Assembly (NCBI GenBank): GCA_003599475.1
Contig: QZKK01000261.1
Span: 1 to 25,954, forward strand
DNA: 25,954 nt
Direction of reading: 5' to 3'
DNA from: Desulfobacteraceae bacterium
GTDB lineage: Bacteria; Desulfobacterota; Desulfobacteria; Desulfobacterales; SURF-15
The position numbers were made by a program, and so were the translations under genes. The notes under the pieces were generated by a model, which was given only the letters and a program-made list of their open reading frames with translations, was not told the DNA's origin and made no database searches. Positions 8,957 to 15,564 of this stretch are shown in pieces. Every line of letters begins with the position of its first letter. Within the stretch, counting starts at the first letter, position 1.

Positions 8957-9091
8957 AGGTTTCCTTTCTATCCTTCAAGTCGATGGGATCTGTGGCGAGG
9001 CAGAGCGCGGGCAGACCCACCGCGAAGCATCCTTTGCCGAGCTTCGGAAGCGTCATCGCCGCATAGGATAGGGGAAAGGCAGCACTTGGGT

Positions 9092-9721
9092 TTATAGATC
9101 CCGTGTCAGCTGTTTGACTTGGGCTTCGAAAAAGCGTTTTGCCTGGTCCCATTCAAATGAGCTTAACATCAGCGGTGACTCGTCCTCATCGGCATCAGAA
9201 AAGTAGACCAAGGCTCGTAAAAGGTGATAAGAGGGATATGAAACAGTGGTGAACTTGAGCGGTATTTGGCGCAACAAATCGCCTAAATTATGACCATCTT
9301 GGCAGATGAAAAAAAGATCGACGAAATCCCTCTTTGTGCCCCGCTGGCTGATCGCGATGAGCTTCATCAATGCAATGTCCAATAATTGCGCGATACGACA
9401 TCCCTCAAGCTTCACCGGCTTTGCCAACAGCGGATAAGGGTAAACGAAAAAGCTGATACGCACATCGCCCAGCCGGCCGACTAGAGCACCGCGGCTCTGT
9501 TGCTGAACGTCGAGGTGGGCGATCGCCTGCAACTGCTGGATGAGTGGCTCGGTTTCATAGTGATCCTGCTGGGTGAAAAAATCCAGGTCTACAGAGATAC
9601 GGTGGCCCAGGTGCAGCGCGGCGGCACTGCCGCCGGCAAGATAAAAGGCCCGCGCCAGTGGTTGCCGGCCCAGTTGTGTCAAGAGCTGCCGGGCGTTGGC
9701 AGGAAGTGTGTTGAGAAACAT
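9092..9721 (-). CDS. AbiEii-family nucleotidyltransferase, toxin-like
   Basis: A 209-residue protein starting at ATG 9721, with AAGGAG 8 nt upstream inside the preceding gene. The N-terminus has the nucleotidyltransferase signature: FYLAGGSAAALHLGHRISVD with GS at 31-32 and D45-x-D47 in SVDLDFF. A helical part follows with LLDIALMKLIAISQRGTKRD and FVDLFFICQDG, typical of AbiEii/PF08843. Members include abortive-infection and type IV toxins that modify tRNA 3' ends, but many homologues are untested. It overlaps the upstream DUF6922 gene by 43 nt, so the two are probably translationally coupled. The partner is not a classical AbiEi regulator, so toxin-antitoxin activity is inference. Confidence 0.82.
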   Translation of the reverse strand: MFLNTLPANARQLLTQLGRQPLARAFYLAGGSAAALHLGHRISVDLDFFTQQDHYETEPLIQQLQAIAHLDVQQQSRGALVGRLGDVRISFFVYPYPLLAKPVKLEGCRIAQLLDIALMKLIAISQRGTKRDFVDLFFICQDGHNLGDLLRQIPLKFTTVSYPSYHLLRALVYFSDADEDESPLMLSSFEWDQAKRFFEAQVKQLTRDL

Positions 9722-9987
9722 CGGACATGCTCCTTGGGAATGTTCAGTACCAGCGCCCACAGATTGGCTGTGTTCTTGGAGATACGACGGCTGCGGCGCA
9801 CGACCTCGGCGATTGCTTCGGGAGCAAACGTCGCTTTCAACCAGCGGACGGCTTGATCGTCCCCGTATTCCAGCACCCGTTCGATGACATAGGTCTGTCG
9901 TTCGGGCAAGCGCAGGCTGGTGAAATCTATTTCCCAAAAATAGGGTTCGAGAAATTCAGGAATTCGGGTCACGATTGTGGTCTCCAT
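9679..9987 (-). CDS. DUF6922-like protein, partner of the AbiEii gene
   Basis: A 102-residue protein with the pattern IPEFLEPYFWEIDFTSLRLP, then YVIERVLEYGDDQAVRWLKA, VVRRSRRISKNTANLWALVL and NIPKE. This small family is regularly found directly upstream of AbiEii-type nucleotidyltransferases (from memory, not searched). It is probably the antitoxin or regulatory half of the pair. ATG 9987 has no strong Shine-Dalgarno sequence. A promoter and a short inverted repeat lie just upstream. The last 14 codons overlap the downstream gene in another frame. Confidence 0.75.
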   Translation of the reverse strand: METTIVTRIPEFLEPYFWEIDFTSLRLPERQTYVIERVLEYGDDQAVRWLKATFAPEAIAEVVRRSRRISKNTANLWALVLNIPKEHVRCFSTHFLPTPGSS

Positions 9988-10004
9988 CCATTGCCGGCCA
10001 GACG

Positions 10005-10018
10005 AGCGCCAAAGCGCT
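10005..10018. promoter_or_regulatory. Short inverted repeat in the leader of the DUF6922/AbiEii pair
   Basis: AGCGC-CAAA-GCGCT lies about 18 nt upstream of ATG 9987 and downstream of the predicted start of transcription. It could be an autoregulatory operator or a small hairpin shielding the ribosome site. Confidence 0.3.
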
Positions 10019-10041
10019 TGCAGTGTTTTTTCTAAAGATGC

Positions 10042-10071
10042 ATTATACTACACCAAGACGGTTTTCCGCAA
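10042..10071 (-). promoter_or_regulatory. Sigma-70 type promoter for the DUF6922/AbiEii pair
   Basis: On the minus strand, TTGCGG (10071-10066) is followed after 18 bp by a perfect TATAAT (10047-10042). Transcription would start near 10035, about 48 nt before ATG 9987. The -35 box is poor (TTG only). Confidence 0.5.
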
Positions 10072-10115
10072 GGTTACCTGAGTGCGATCAGCAATTCTCG
10101 GTGAAACTGGAAGTG

Positions 10116-10164
10116 GTAATCTGATTGTTTGGAATCGTTCGGCTCACAGCAAGGCTTGTCCTTT
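10116..10164 (-). pseudogene. Fragment of a ClsB-type gene, 5' end
   Basis: About 49 bp match 20738-20785, the start region of the intact cardiolipin synthase gene (around the codons for LTRMILNSQITL), with roughly 8 differences and one indel. The indel and lost ATG leave no usable frame. It sits between DUF2141 copy 2 and the AbiEii pair, with no other part of the gene adjacent. Confidence 0.5.
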
Positions 10165-10185
10165 GGATTGGCTTGCTTTCGACGC

Positions 10186-10689
10186 TCAATAATGCAGGCG
10201 GATCGTCAGTTCCATGTCTTGCCCGTCGTATGGGAAGCCGGCTGCAGCAAACGAAGGCGGGCCGAGCATGGCTCTTGCGTCTTTTGAAAAACCGTATCCT
10301 TCCTTCGGGATCCCCAGCCATTTGGTGTCAAGCTTGCCGTTCATATTTTCATCATGAATAACGGCAAGCGCATACGTTCCCGGCGGGATATCCAAAAAGT
10401 CGCAACGCGCCTGCTCGTCCCGAATCTTTATTACCATTATATTGGTTGCGTAAAGCAGAAAGTCGATAGGGAAACCGTCCGGCGAATCGAAAAGCGCGCA
10501 AGCTACGGTTCCTGTGCTGTTTTTTATACCCAGAATGGTCACGTGAATGCCCGGGCAGCATGATGATTGGGCAAAGGCCGTTTGGGGTAGATTCGCAAAG
10601 ACCAGCACTACAAACAATAGAACGCACCGAAACCTTATGAAAAAGGCCATCTCCGATTCTTTCCCTGTGGAATGCACATCGTTTTTCAT
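10186..10689 (-). CDS. DUF2141 family exported protein, copy 2
   Basis: The 167-residue paralogue of 6365-6868 differs at about 18 residues, ten of them in the first 35. Signal peptide MAFFIRFRCVLLFVVLVFAN is followed by AFAQSS. The mature domain is almost unchanged (TVACALFDSPDGFPIDFLLY, LDTKWLGIPKEGYGFSKDAR), which suggests that both copies were under constraint after duplication. The conserved ATG is at 10689; the Shine-Dalgarno sequence is weaker than in copy 1 (CTGAGC), so the internal ATG at 10650 may be used. The 30 bp before the start still encode the end of atpG (SGFEVLSVHEK), as upstream of copy 1. The 71-bp repeat with a promoter-like element lies directly upstream. Confidence 0.85.
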   Translation of the reverse strand: MKNDVHSTGKESEMAFFIRFRCVLLFVVLVFANLPQTAFAQSSCCPGIHVTILGIKNSTGTVACALFDSPDGFPIDFLLYATNIMVIKIRDEQARCDFLDIPPGTYALAVIHDENMNGKLDTKWLGIPKEGYGFSKDARAMLGPPSFAAAGFPYDGQDMELTIRLHY

Positions 10690-10715
10690 GTACGCTCAGC
10701 ACCTCGAAGCCGGAA
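10683..10715 (-). pseudogene. atpG 3'-end remnant before DUF2141 copy 2
   Basis: The minus strand reads SSGFEVLSVHEK, aligned with ISGFEALRVDEK of the atpG remnant before copy 1, including the overlap with the DUF2141 start. Upstream of 10715 the similarity stops at the edge of the 71-bp repeat. It shows that the duplicated segment included at least the end of atpG. Confidence 0.6.
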
Positions 10716-10786
10716 CTCTGTTCGATCTGATCTATTGTAATTCATGTACTTCTCAATTTTAGTCAATGTACTTCCCATTGTCAAAA
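10716..10786. repeat. 71-bp dispersed repeat, copy B
   Basis: Matches 8350-8420 (67 of 71 positions). On the minus strand it holds TTGACA (10784-10779), 17 bp, TAAAAT (10761-10756), which would start transcription about 60 nt before DUF2141 copy 2. It overlaps the 3' end of the coding fragment at 10759-10929. Confidence 0.6.
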
Positions 10787-10929
10787 AGAGCGTCGATATC
10801 TTTTGCAGCATCCGCGCTGTATCCGTTTGGGTCATCATAAACGAGCCTCTTCTTAGAGAGATTCAGTGATTCCCTGATTGTAGAAATCGAATTTTCATCG
10901 TTTAATGATGCAGGTAGATCCAGTAAAGG
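10759..10929 (-). pseudogene. Truncated small-protein fragment, unknown family
   Basis: A 56-codon open frame with no start codon, ending at TAA 10759. It reads LNDENSISTIRESLNLSKKR, then LVYDDPNGYSADAAKDIDAL and FDNGKYID. The composition is protein-like and a proline-glycine turn and amphipathic helices are visible. In repeat copy A the same peptide continues past the stop (YIDYNREVHELQ), so the stop here is probably a mutation. I do not recognise the family; its size would suit an antitoxin-type regulator, but nothing proves that. Confidence 0.35.
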
Positions 10930-10958
10930 TTAAAATCTATGAACAGGGGGATACAGCG

Positions 10959-11615
10959 ATGCAAAAAAAGAAAAGGGTCTTTCTAGCAGAAGATCATATC
11001 CTTTTCAGGGATCGATTAATGGCTCTTCTGAACGAAAACCCAGATCTGGAAGTGGTCGGTGAAGCCGCAGACGGCCTCGATGCCATCAGATACATGCGGG
11101 ATCTTGCCATAGATATCGCAATTTTAGACCTGAGCATGCCCCGAATGGACGGATTTTCGGTTATCAGAGAAACCAAGCGGCATCATCCGAATGTAAAAAT
11201 TATAGCGTTGACGATGCATAAAGATGAGGAGCACGTTCTTGAAGCGTTCAAAGCCGGGGCGAACGGATACTGCTTGAAGTCTTCCAGCCAAGAAGAATTT
11301 ATTTTAGCGATTCGCGCCGTCTTGTCCGGTAAAATTTACGTAAGCCCTGAAGTTTCGGAAAGGATTATGGAAGGATACGTAGGAACCCGGGCAAGGATCA
11401 AAGAGAAACCTTCATGGGATACGTTGACTCGACGTGAAAAAGAGGTGTTGAAGCTTGTCGCCGGGGGGTATCGAAATAAGCAGATCGCAGGTCTCCTTTT
11501 CATCACCGTCAAGACCATAGAGAAGCATCGGGCCAACATCATGCAAAAGTTGGATCTGCATAACGCCTCGAATTTGACAGCCTATGCAATCGAGAAAGGG
11601 CTGGTGATGAAATAG
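10959..11615 (+). CDS. NarL/FixJ-family response regulator (receiver + LuxR HTH)
   Basis: A 218-residue two-domain regulator. Start chosen at ATG 10959 because AGGGGG lies 9 nt upstream; an in-frame ATG at 10905 lacks a site and overlaps the preceding fragment. Receiver: acidic pair E11-D12, phosphoacceptor D57 in ILDLSMPRMDG, switch residue in IIALTMHKDE, conserved lysine in GYCLKSSS. The LuxR-type helix-turn-helix is at the C-terminus: LTRREKEVLKLVAGGYRNKQ, then IAGLLFITVKTIEKHRANIM and QKLDLHN. Such proteins bind DNA when phosphorylated by a HisKA_3 kinase, a type found at both 12947 and 20789. No cognate kinase is adjacent. The local DNA is more AT-rich than the flanking GC-rich genes. 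Confidence 0.9.
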   Translation: MQKKKRVFLAEDHILFRDRLMALLNENPDLEVVGEAADGLDAIRYMRDLAIDIAILDLSMPRMDGFSVIRETKRHHPNVKIIALTMHKDEEHVLEAFKAGANGYCLKSSSQEEFILAIRAVLSGKIYVSPEVSERIMEGYVGTRARIKEKPSWDTLTRREKEVLKLVAGGYRNKQIAGLLFITVKTIEKHRANIMQKLDLHNASNLTAYAIEKGLVMK

Positions 11616-11963
11616 ACGGGATTTAGACCAAAAATTTCTCCTCCAAAAGCATGTCCGTCTTCCAAGGTCTTTTTCTATAGCGTCCTGTGATACCAGGTTG
11701 CGATCGCTGCTGCTTCTTTTCCCCATGAATTCAATCCCTGCAGGAATTTCAGATACTCTGGTTTGAATTTGTATTATTCGTTCTGTTGAAAGTTTGCAGG
11801 CTTAGCAGTACGTATTTACCCGCCCATTCTTTCAGCATACGTATAAATGTGAAGAACACAAGGCCAAAATAATAAGGTTGCTTTGATCCTCCAATAAGTG
11901 CTTTTTCTTATTCCTTTCTCTCAATTTTTCTTTTAAGGTGACAGCAAGTATAAGGATAAACTT
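11616..11963. other. Intergenic, nothing recognised
   Basis: AT-rich stretch of 348 bp between the two response regulators. No gene, RNA or clear terminator was recognised. ACGTAT and ATACGTAT words near 11810 and 11840 are too short to interpret. Confidence 0.5.
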
Positions 11964-12362
11964 ATGGGTGAGCTCTTAAATGATCGCCTCATACGGGTTC
12001 TGCTGGTCGATGATCACCTCCTAATTCTCCATGCGCTTTCTTCGTTTCTCAGCGTCCACTCCGATATAAGAGTTGCAGGAATTGCAGAAAGCGGCAAGAA
12101 GGGGGTTCAGCTTGCCAAGAAAATAAAGCCGGACGTAATCCTGATGGACATTGACATGCCAAGAATGGACGGCTTGGAAGCAACCAAAATGATCCATTCC
12201 GAGTTTCCCCGCATTCGCATTATCGGGCTGTCGATACATGATGGAGATGGTAAGGCTGCTGCTATGCTCGAAGCCGGAGCATCGGCCTATTGTAGAAAAG
12301 GCGGCGATAACGATATTCTGCTGTCTGCAATTCGAGGCAAAGCCGAAGGACCTAAGCCCTGA
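11964..12362 (+). CDS. Receiver-domain response regulator lacking an output domain
   Basis: A 132-residue protein starting at ATG 11964, with AAGGA 8 nt upstream. It is a single receiver domain: VLLVDDHLLILHAL, phosphoacceptor Asp in DVILMDIDMPRMDGLEATKM, IIGLSIHDGD, and CRKGGDN with the conserved lysine. In sequence it is closest to NarL/FixJ receivers, which normally carry a LuxR helix-turn-helix after about 140 residues. Here the frame stops right after ILLSAIRGKAEGPKP. The DNA downstream is debris, including a ClsB fragment and a possible second copy of this 3' end at 12840. It is therefore probably a truncated regulator, though a working single-domain receiver cannot be excluded. Confidence 0.8.
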   Translation: MGELLNDRLIRVLLVDDHLLILHALSSFLSVHSDIRVAGIAESGKKGVQLAKKIKPDVILMDIDMPRMDGLEATKMIHSEFPRIRIIGLSIHDGDGKAAAMLEAGASAYCRKGGDNDILLSAIRGKAEGPKP

Positions 12363-12430
12363 AAATCTTCAAGCTTTCAAAGCTCCTTGCCTTTCCGGTT
12401 TACGGTCTACTTATCTAGGATATCCGACGC

Positions 12431-12512
12431 TCGAACCGAATCCATCGATCAGCATGTGCGTTTTTACGCCACGAAAAGCCGCCCGCCTGGGCGCTTCCGC
12501 AATGCGTCGTCC
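12431..12512 (-). pseudogene. Fragment of a ClsB-type gene, internal part
   Basis: 82 bp match 20550-20631 of the intact cardiolipin synthase gene with 5 mismatches and no gaps. The minus strand reads GRRIAEAPRRAAFRGVKTHM then LIDGFGS, against GRRIAEALRRAAFRGVKTHM in the intact gene. Similarity ends sharply on both sides, so no protein can be made from it. Confidence 0.7.
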
Positions 12513-12600
12513 GCCGGCCATGTTCAACAAGAGATTGGCACCATGACCCCGCTTGATACCCTTTCTGCGTCTGACAGCAAAAGTGCTCGGCCTCCTATGC

Positions 12601-12690
12601 CTAAAGCCGACCCAGTAGCAGCAGGATGATCAGAATGAGCAGGACAAATCCCATCCCGCCGCTCGGGTAGTAACCATATGACCAATGGTC
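12601..12690 (-). pseudogene. DUF3309 small membrane protein, C-terminal fragment
   Basis: The minus strand reads YGYYPSGGMGFVLLILIILL then LLGRL and a stop at 12601. This is the conserved end of DUF3309 proteins, tiny membrane proteins with a WGYxPSGG turn before a hydrophobic helix ending LLLGR. The usual N-terminal helix is missing and no start codon with a ribosome site is present upstream, apart from the internal ATG 12654 (17 codons). The palindrome at 12676-12694 overlaps the junction. Confidence 0.5.
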
Positions 12691-12694
12691 ATAT
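12676..12694. promoter_or_regulatory. 19-bp palindrome, second copy
   Basis: ATATGACCAATGGTCATAT has perfect 9-bp arms around one base and equals the 6290-6308 core except at the centre. It may be an operator. No intact gene starts directly beside it; the kinase start is 250 bp downstream. Confidence 0.45.
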
Positions 12695-12839
12695 TTAACC
12701 TCATTATTGGCATTTGTGGCGCCCTGCCTGCGGACGGCCTTGCCATTGTTTGACTTTCGGAAGGTACTGATAGAAAATACCCTCGTTAGTAGTTCAGGGG
12801 CCAGATATAAATCTTACGGATTATCCGAAGGGCGGTAAC

Positions 12840-12905
12840 ATGAAAGTTCTGTTGTCTGCAATCGGAGTTGAAGCCGAATGAATTTTTTTAGCGATTCAAA
12901 CAGCT
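12840..12905 (+). pseudogene. Possible response-regulator 3' debris
   Basis: The segment reads MKVLLSAIGVEAE and then, after a stop in another frame, FLAIQ. The first part resembles the end of the receiver gene (ILLSAIRGKAE, 12313-12345). The next 20 bp resemble 11294-11315 of the first regulator (GAATTT.TTTTAGCGATTC). Short and uncertain. The remaining DNA between 12363 and 12946 shows only the fragments listed separately. Confidence 0.25.
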
Positions 12906-12946
12906 TCAATTCGTAATCGAAGATGTATTCAGGGAGGGGAACAACT

Positions 12947-14364
12947 ATGGTAACGGCTCGGATAGACCAGATATTCGAGGATGTCATAAATACAATCCGA
13001 GAACCCATTCTGGTACTGGATTCCGATCTGAGCATTCTCTTTGCAAACCAAAGATTCTATGATTTGTTCAAGGTGACACCGGCAGAAACCTTAGGCAATC
13101 TTATCGGAATAAATCCGGAGAAATTTATCACCAATGAAAATGAGAACATGCGGCGGAATGGGGAACGGGTATGGGTAGCCTGGACGAACAAGGCCATTTG
13201 CGATGGTAACGGCAAGATTATAGAGATACTTTGCATTGGGAATGACATCACTGAACGCAGACGACTGGAAATCTTGTTATCGGAGTCTGAAGAACGCTTC
13301 AGGCGCCTTTTTGAGACCGCAAACGACGGGATATTGCTTTTAGAAAAACGCGAAGGGAATATCACCCATGCCAATCCTGCCGTCACGGCGATGTTTGGCT
13401 ATTCCAAAGAGGAGTGCATCGGGAAAAAACTTCAGGATATCGGTCTCTCGCATGATATGGGCGATTTTCAGGAAGTGATGCAAGCATTGGACAGGAGCGG
13501 CATTATTTATTACGATGATGTTCCGATAAAAACAAAGGCCGGGCAAACATTTTATGTTGATATGATATATACCTGGTCGACAGGGCAAGGTTAGTTCAAT
13601 GCAACATCCGCAACATCACCGAGCGAAAGCAGGCCGAGGAGGCGCTAAAGCATTTAAATGAAAGCCTTGAGCAGCAGGTGGCCGAACGTACCAAACTGGC
13701 TGAGGATCGGGCAAAGCAGCTTGCCCGGCTGACCTCGGAACTGGCGATGGCAGAAGAACGTGAACGACGGCGGCTGGCGGAAATTTTACACGAGCATCTC
13801 CAGCAGCTCCTTGTCGGCGTCAGGCTCAACCTGGATATCCTATCCGGCCATGTCGCGTGCGATCGAAAGCCTACCTTGGATACGGCTCGCAAACTTCTTT
13901 CCGATTCGATTCAGACTTCCCGTTCGATTATAGCCGAGCTCTCACCCCCGATTCTCTATCAGAATGGACTGGTTGCCGGATTGAAGTGGCTATCCAGGTG
14001 GAAGCAGGAAAAATACGGATTCTCGGTAGAATTGCAGGTGGAGCCGGAAGTTGCCGCTCTTCAGGAAGATGTGACGATCGTCCTTTTCCGATCGGTGCGC
14101 GAACTTCTTCTCAATGCAATCAAGCATTCCGGGGTGGATTCCGCTGAAGTGATTCTTTCCAAAGACCGGTCGGATCGGCTGCGCATTGTCGTCAGCGATG
14201 CCGGAAAGGGGTTTGATCCCGAGCGGATATGGGAAAGCAGCGACCAGCAAAGCGGATACGGTCTGCTCACCATTCGGGAGCGGTTGCAGTTTTTAGGAGG
14301 CCGGTTTGATATAGAAAGTGCTCCGGGAAAAGGAGCTTCTTTTACATTGACTGTACCTGTCTAG
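12947..14364 (+). pseudogene. PAS-PAS-HisKA_3 sensor histidine kinase, frameshifted
   Basis: ATG 12947 follows GGGAGGGG by about 7 nt. Frame one encodes a PAS domain (TIREPILVLDSDLSILFANQ, then VWVAWTNKAI and ILCIGNDITERRRLE) and a second PAS (FRRLFETANDGILLLEKREG), then stops at 13594. Another frame resumes exactly where expected: YLVDRARLVQCNIRNITERK, a coiled coil, and HisKA_3 with EILHEHLQQLL (His codon at 13789). The HATPase follows, with ELLLNAIKHS, DAGKGFD and GYGLLTIRERLQFLGG, ending at 14364. Removing one TA from ATATATA at 13565-13571 restores a single frame of about 470 codons. It is either a recent mutation, a sequencing slip, or two separate proteins; a distal frame could start near 13678. 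No transmembrane segment is seen, so it would be cytoplasmic. Confidence 0.75.
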
Positions 14365-14609
14365 ACTGCTGAGAAATCCGTCGTTTCAGAGGTCGCTGCC
14401 TCGAAACCTTTTGCTGATTAAGATCGCAAAATACTCGATGTTCTCCTATCTGTAATTCGGGATGAAGGCAGGGGAGCTTTTCGTGAACAACGGTTCCCAT
14501 CACCAGATCCGAAAGAATTGTCTGAGAATTGCTCTGGACCTGCTCTGTAATTCCTGGTAACGGGTTGGAGCATGAGAAACCAGGTCGAAACCTTCGCAAG
14601 AGGGCAGCA

Positions 14610-15563
14610 ATGATTCCGCAGGTATCGCCCGTGAGGATTGACGAGACAGGTGCCGTGCTCTGCCGGTTGATCCGGCGGGTCTTTCTGGGCGGGGCACTGG
14701 TCTTTCTGATCTCTGGGTCGCCGGCTTGCCGCGATCAGACAGCCGGCAACACCCCACAGACGATCCCGGGCACAAAGAGTATCGAAAACAAGGGGTCGGA
14801 CACCCTGGTCAATCTGGCACTGGCCTGGGCTGAGCGCTACATGCAGGAACATCCCGAGATCCGCATCTCCGTCACGGGCGGCGGCTCGGGTACGGGGATC
14901 GCCTCCCTGATGAACCGTACGGCGGATATTGCCAACGCTTCGCGTGAGATGAAAACGGAAGAGGTCCGAGCCGCCCAGGCAAACGGAATCATTCCAGTGG
15001 AACTGGTTGTGGCACGTGACGCCATCGCGGTCGTTGTGAACCCATTTAACCCGGTGAATGCCCTGACCCTGCAGCAGATTTCGGATATCTATACAGGCAA
15101 AATCACCAACTGGCGAAAAGTAGGAGGAGAAGATCGGCCCATTGTGCTGCTCTCCAGGGAATCCAATTCGGGGACGTATGTCTACGTCCTGGAGCAAGTC
15201 ATCCGCATGGGTGAACTTAAAAGCAAACTGCTTTTCTCCCCGGACACGCTCCTGATGCCGTCTTCCGAGGGAATCAGCACGGAGGTGCGACAGAACCCGA
15301 ATGCCATAGGCTATGACGGACTTGGTTATGTAACACAGGATCAGAAGGTGCTGGCAGTGGCCAGAGACGCGGACAGCCCTTACGTGCTGCCTTCGATCGC
15401 TACCGTAAATGATGGGTCCTATCCCATCTCCCGATCCCTTTACATGTACACCGCCGGTGAACCCGGGGGTCAAATGAAGACTTATTTGGACTGGGTGCTG
15501 GGACCACTGGGTCAGGAACTGGTATCCAAATTGGGCTTTGTCCCCTTGCATCGAGGGCACTGA
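14610..15563 (+). CDS. pstS: Phosphate ABC transporter substrate-binding protein PstS
   Basis: A 317-residue protein that binds phosphate outside the inner membrane and hands it to PstCA. Start at ATG 14610, with GAGGG about 5 nt upstream; an in-frame ATG at 14529 lacks a site. The N-terminus has arginines, a hydrophobic stretch (VFLGGALVFLISGSPAC) and Cys40, so it may be a lipoprotein, although SPAC is not a standard lipobox. Phosphate-site loops are visible: IENKGSDTL, VTGGGSGTGIASLMNRTADI, and RESNSGTYVYVLE. GLGYVTQDQ and a C-terminal helix end the fold. First gene of the pst operon; the upstream 245 bp show no convincing Pho box. Confidence 0.93.
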   Translation: MIPQVSPVRIDETGAVLCRLIRRVFLGGALVFLISGSPACRDQTAGNTPQTIPGTKSIENKGSDTLVNLALAWAERYMQEHPEIRISVTGGGSGTGIASLMNRTADIANASREMKTEEVRAAQANGIIPVELVVARDAIAVVVNPFNPVNALTLQQISDIYTGKITNWRKVGGEDRPIVLLSRESNSGTYVYVLEQVIRMGELKSKLLFSPDTLLMPSSEGISTEVRQNPNAIGYDGLGYVTQDQKVLAVARDADSPYVLPSIATVNDGSYPISRSLYMYTAGEPGGQMKTYLDWVLGPLGQELVSKLGFVPLHRGH

Positions 15564-15564
15564 A

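Noticed and set aside
8934..9091. Possible gene upstream of DUF302 (hydrophobic stretch GKGCFAVGLPALCLATDP)
   Set aside because: Short, without a ribosome site or recognisable family; the frame runs past the DUF302 start.
14365..14609. Possible Pho box before pstS; TCTGTAATTC occurs twice (near 14449 and 14544)
   Set aside because: The two words are about 95 bp apart and do not give the 11-bp spaced CTGTCAT repeats of a PhoB site.
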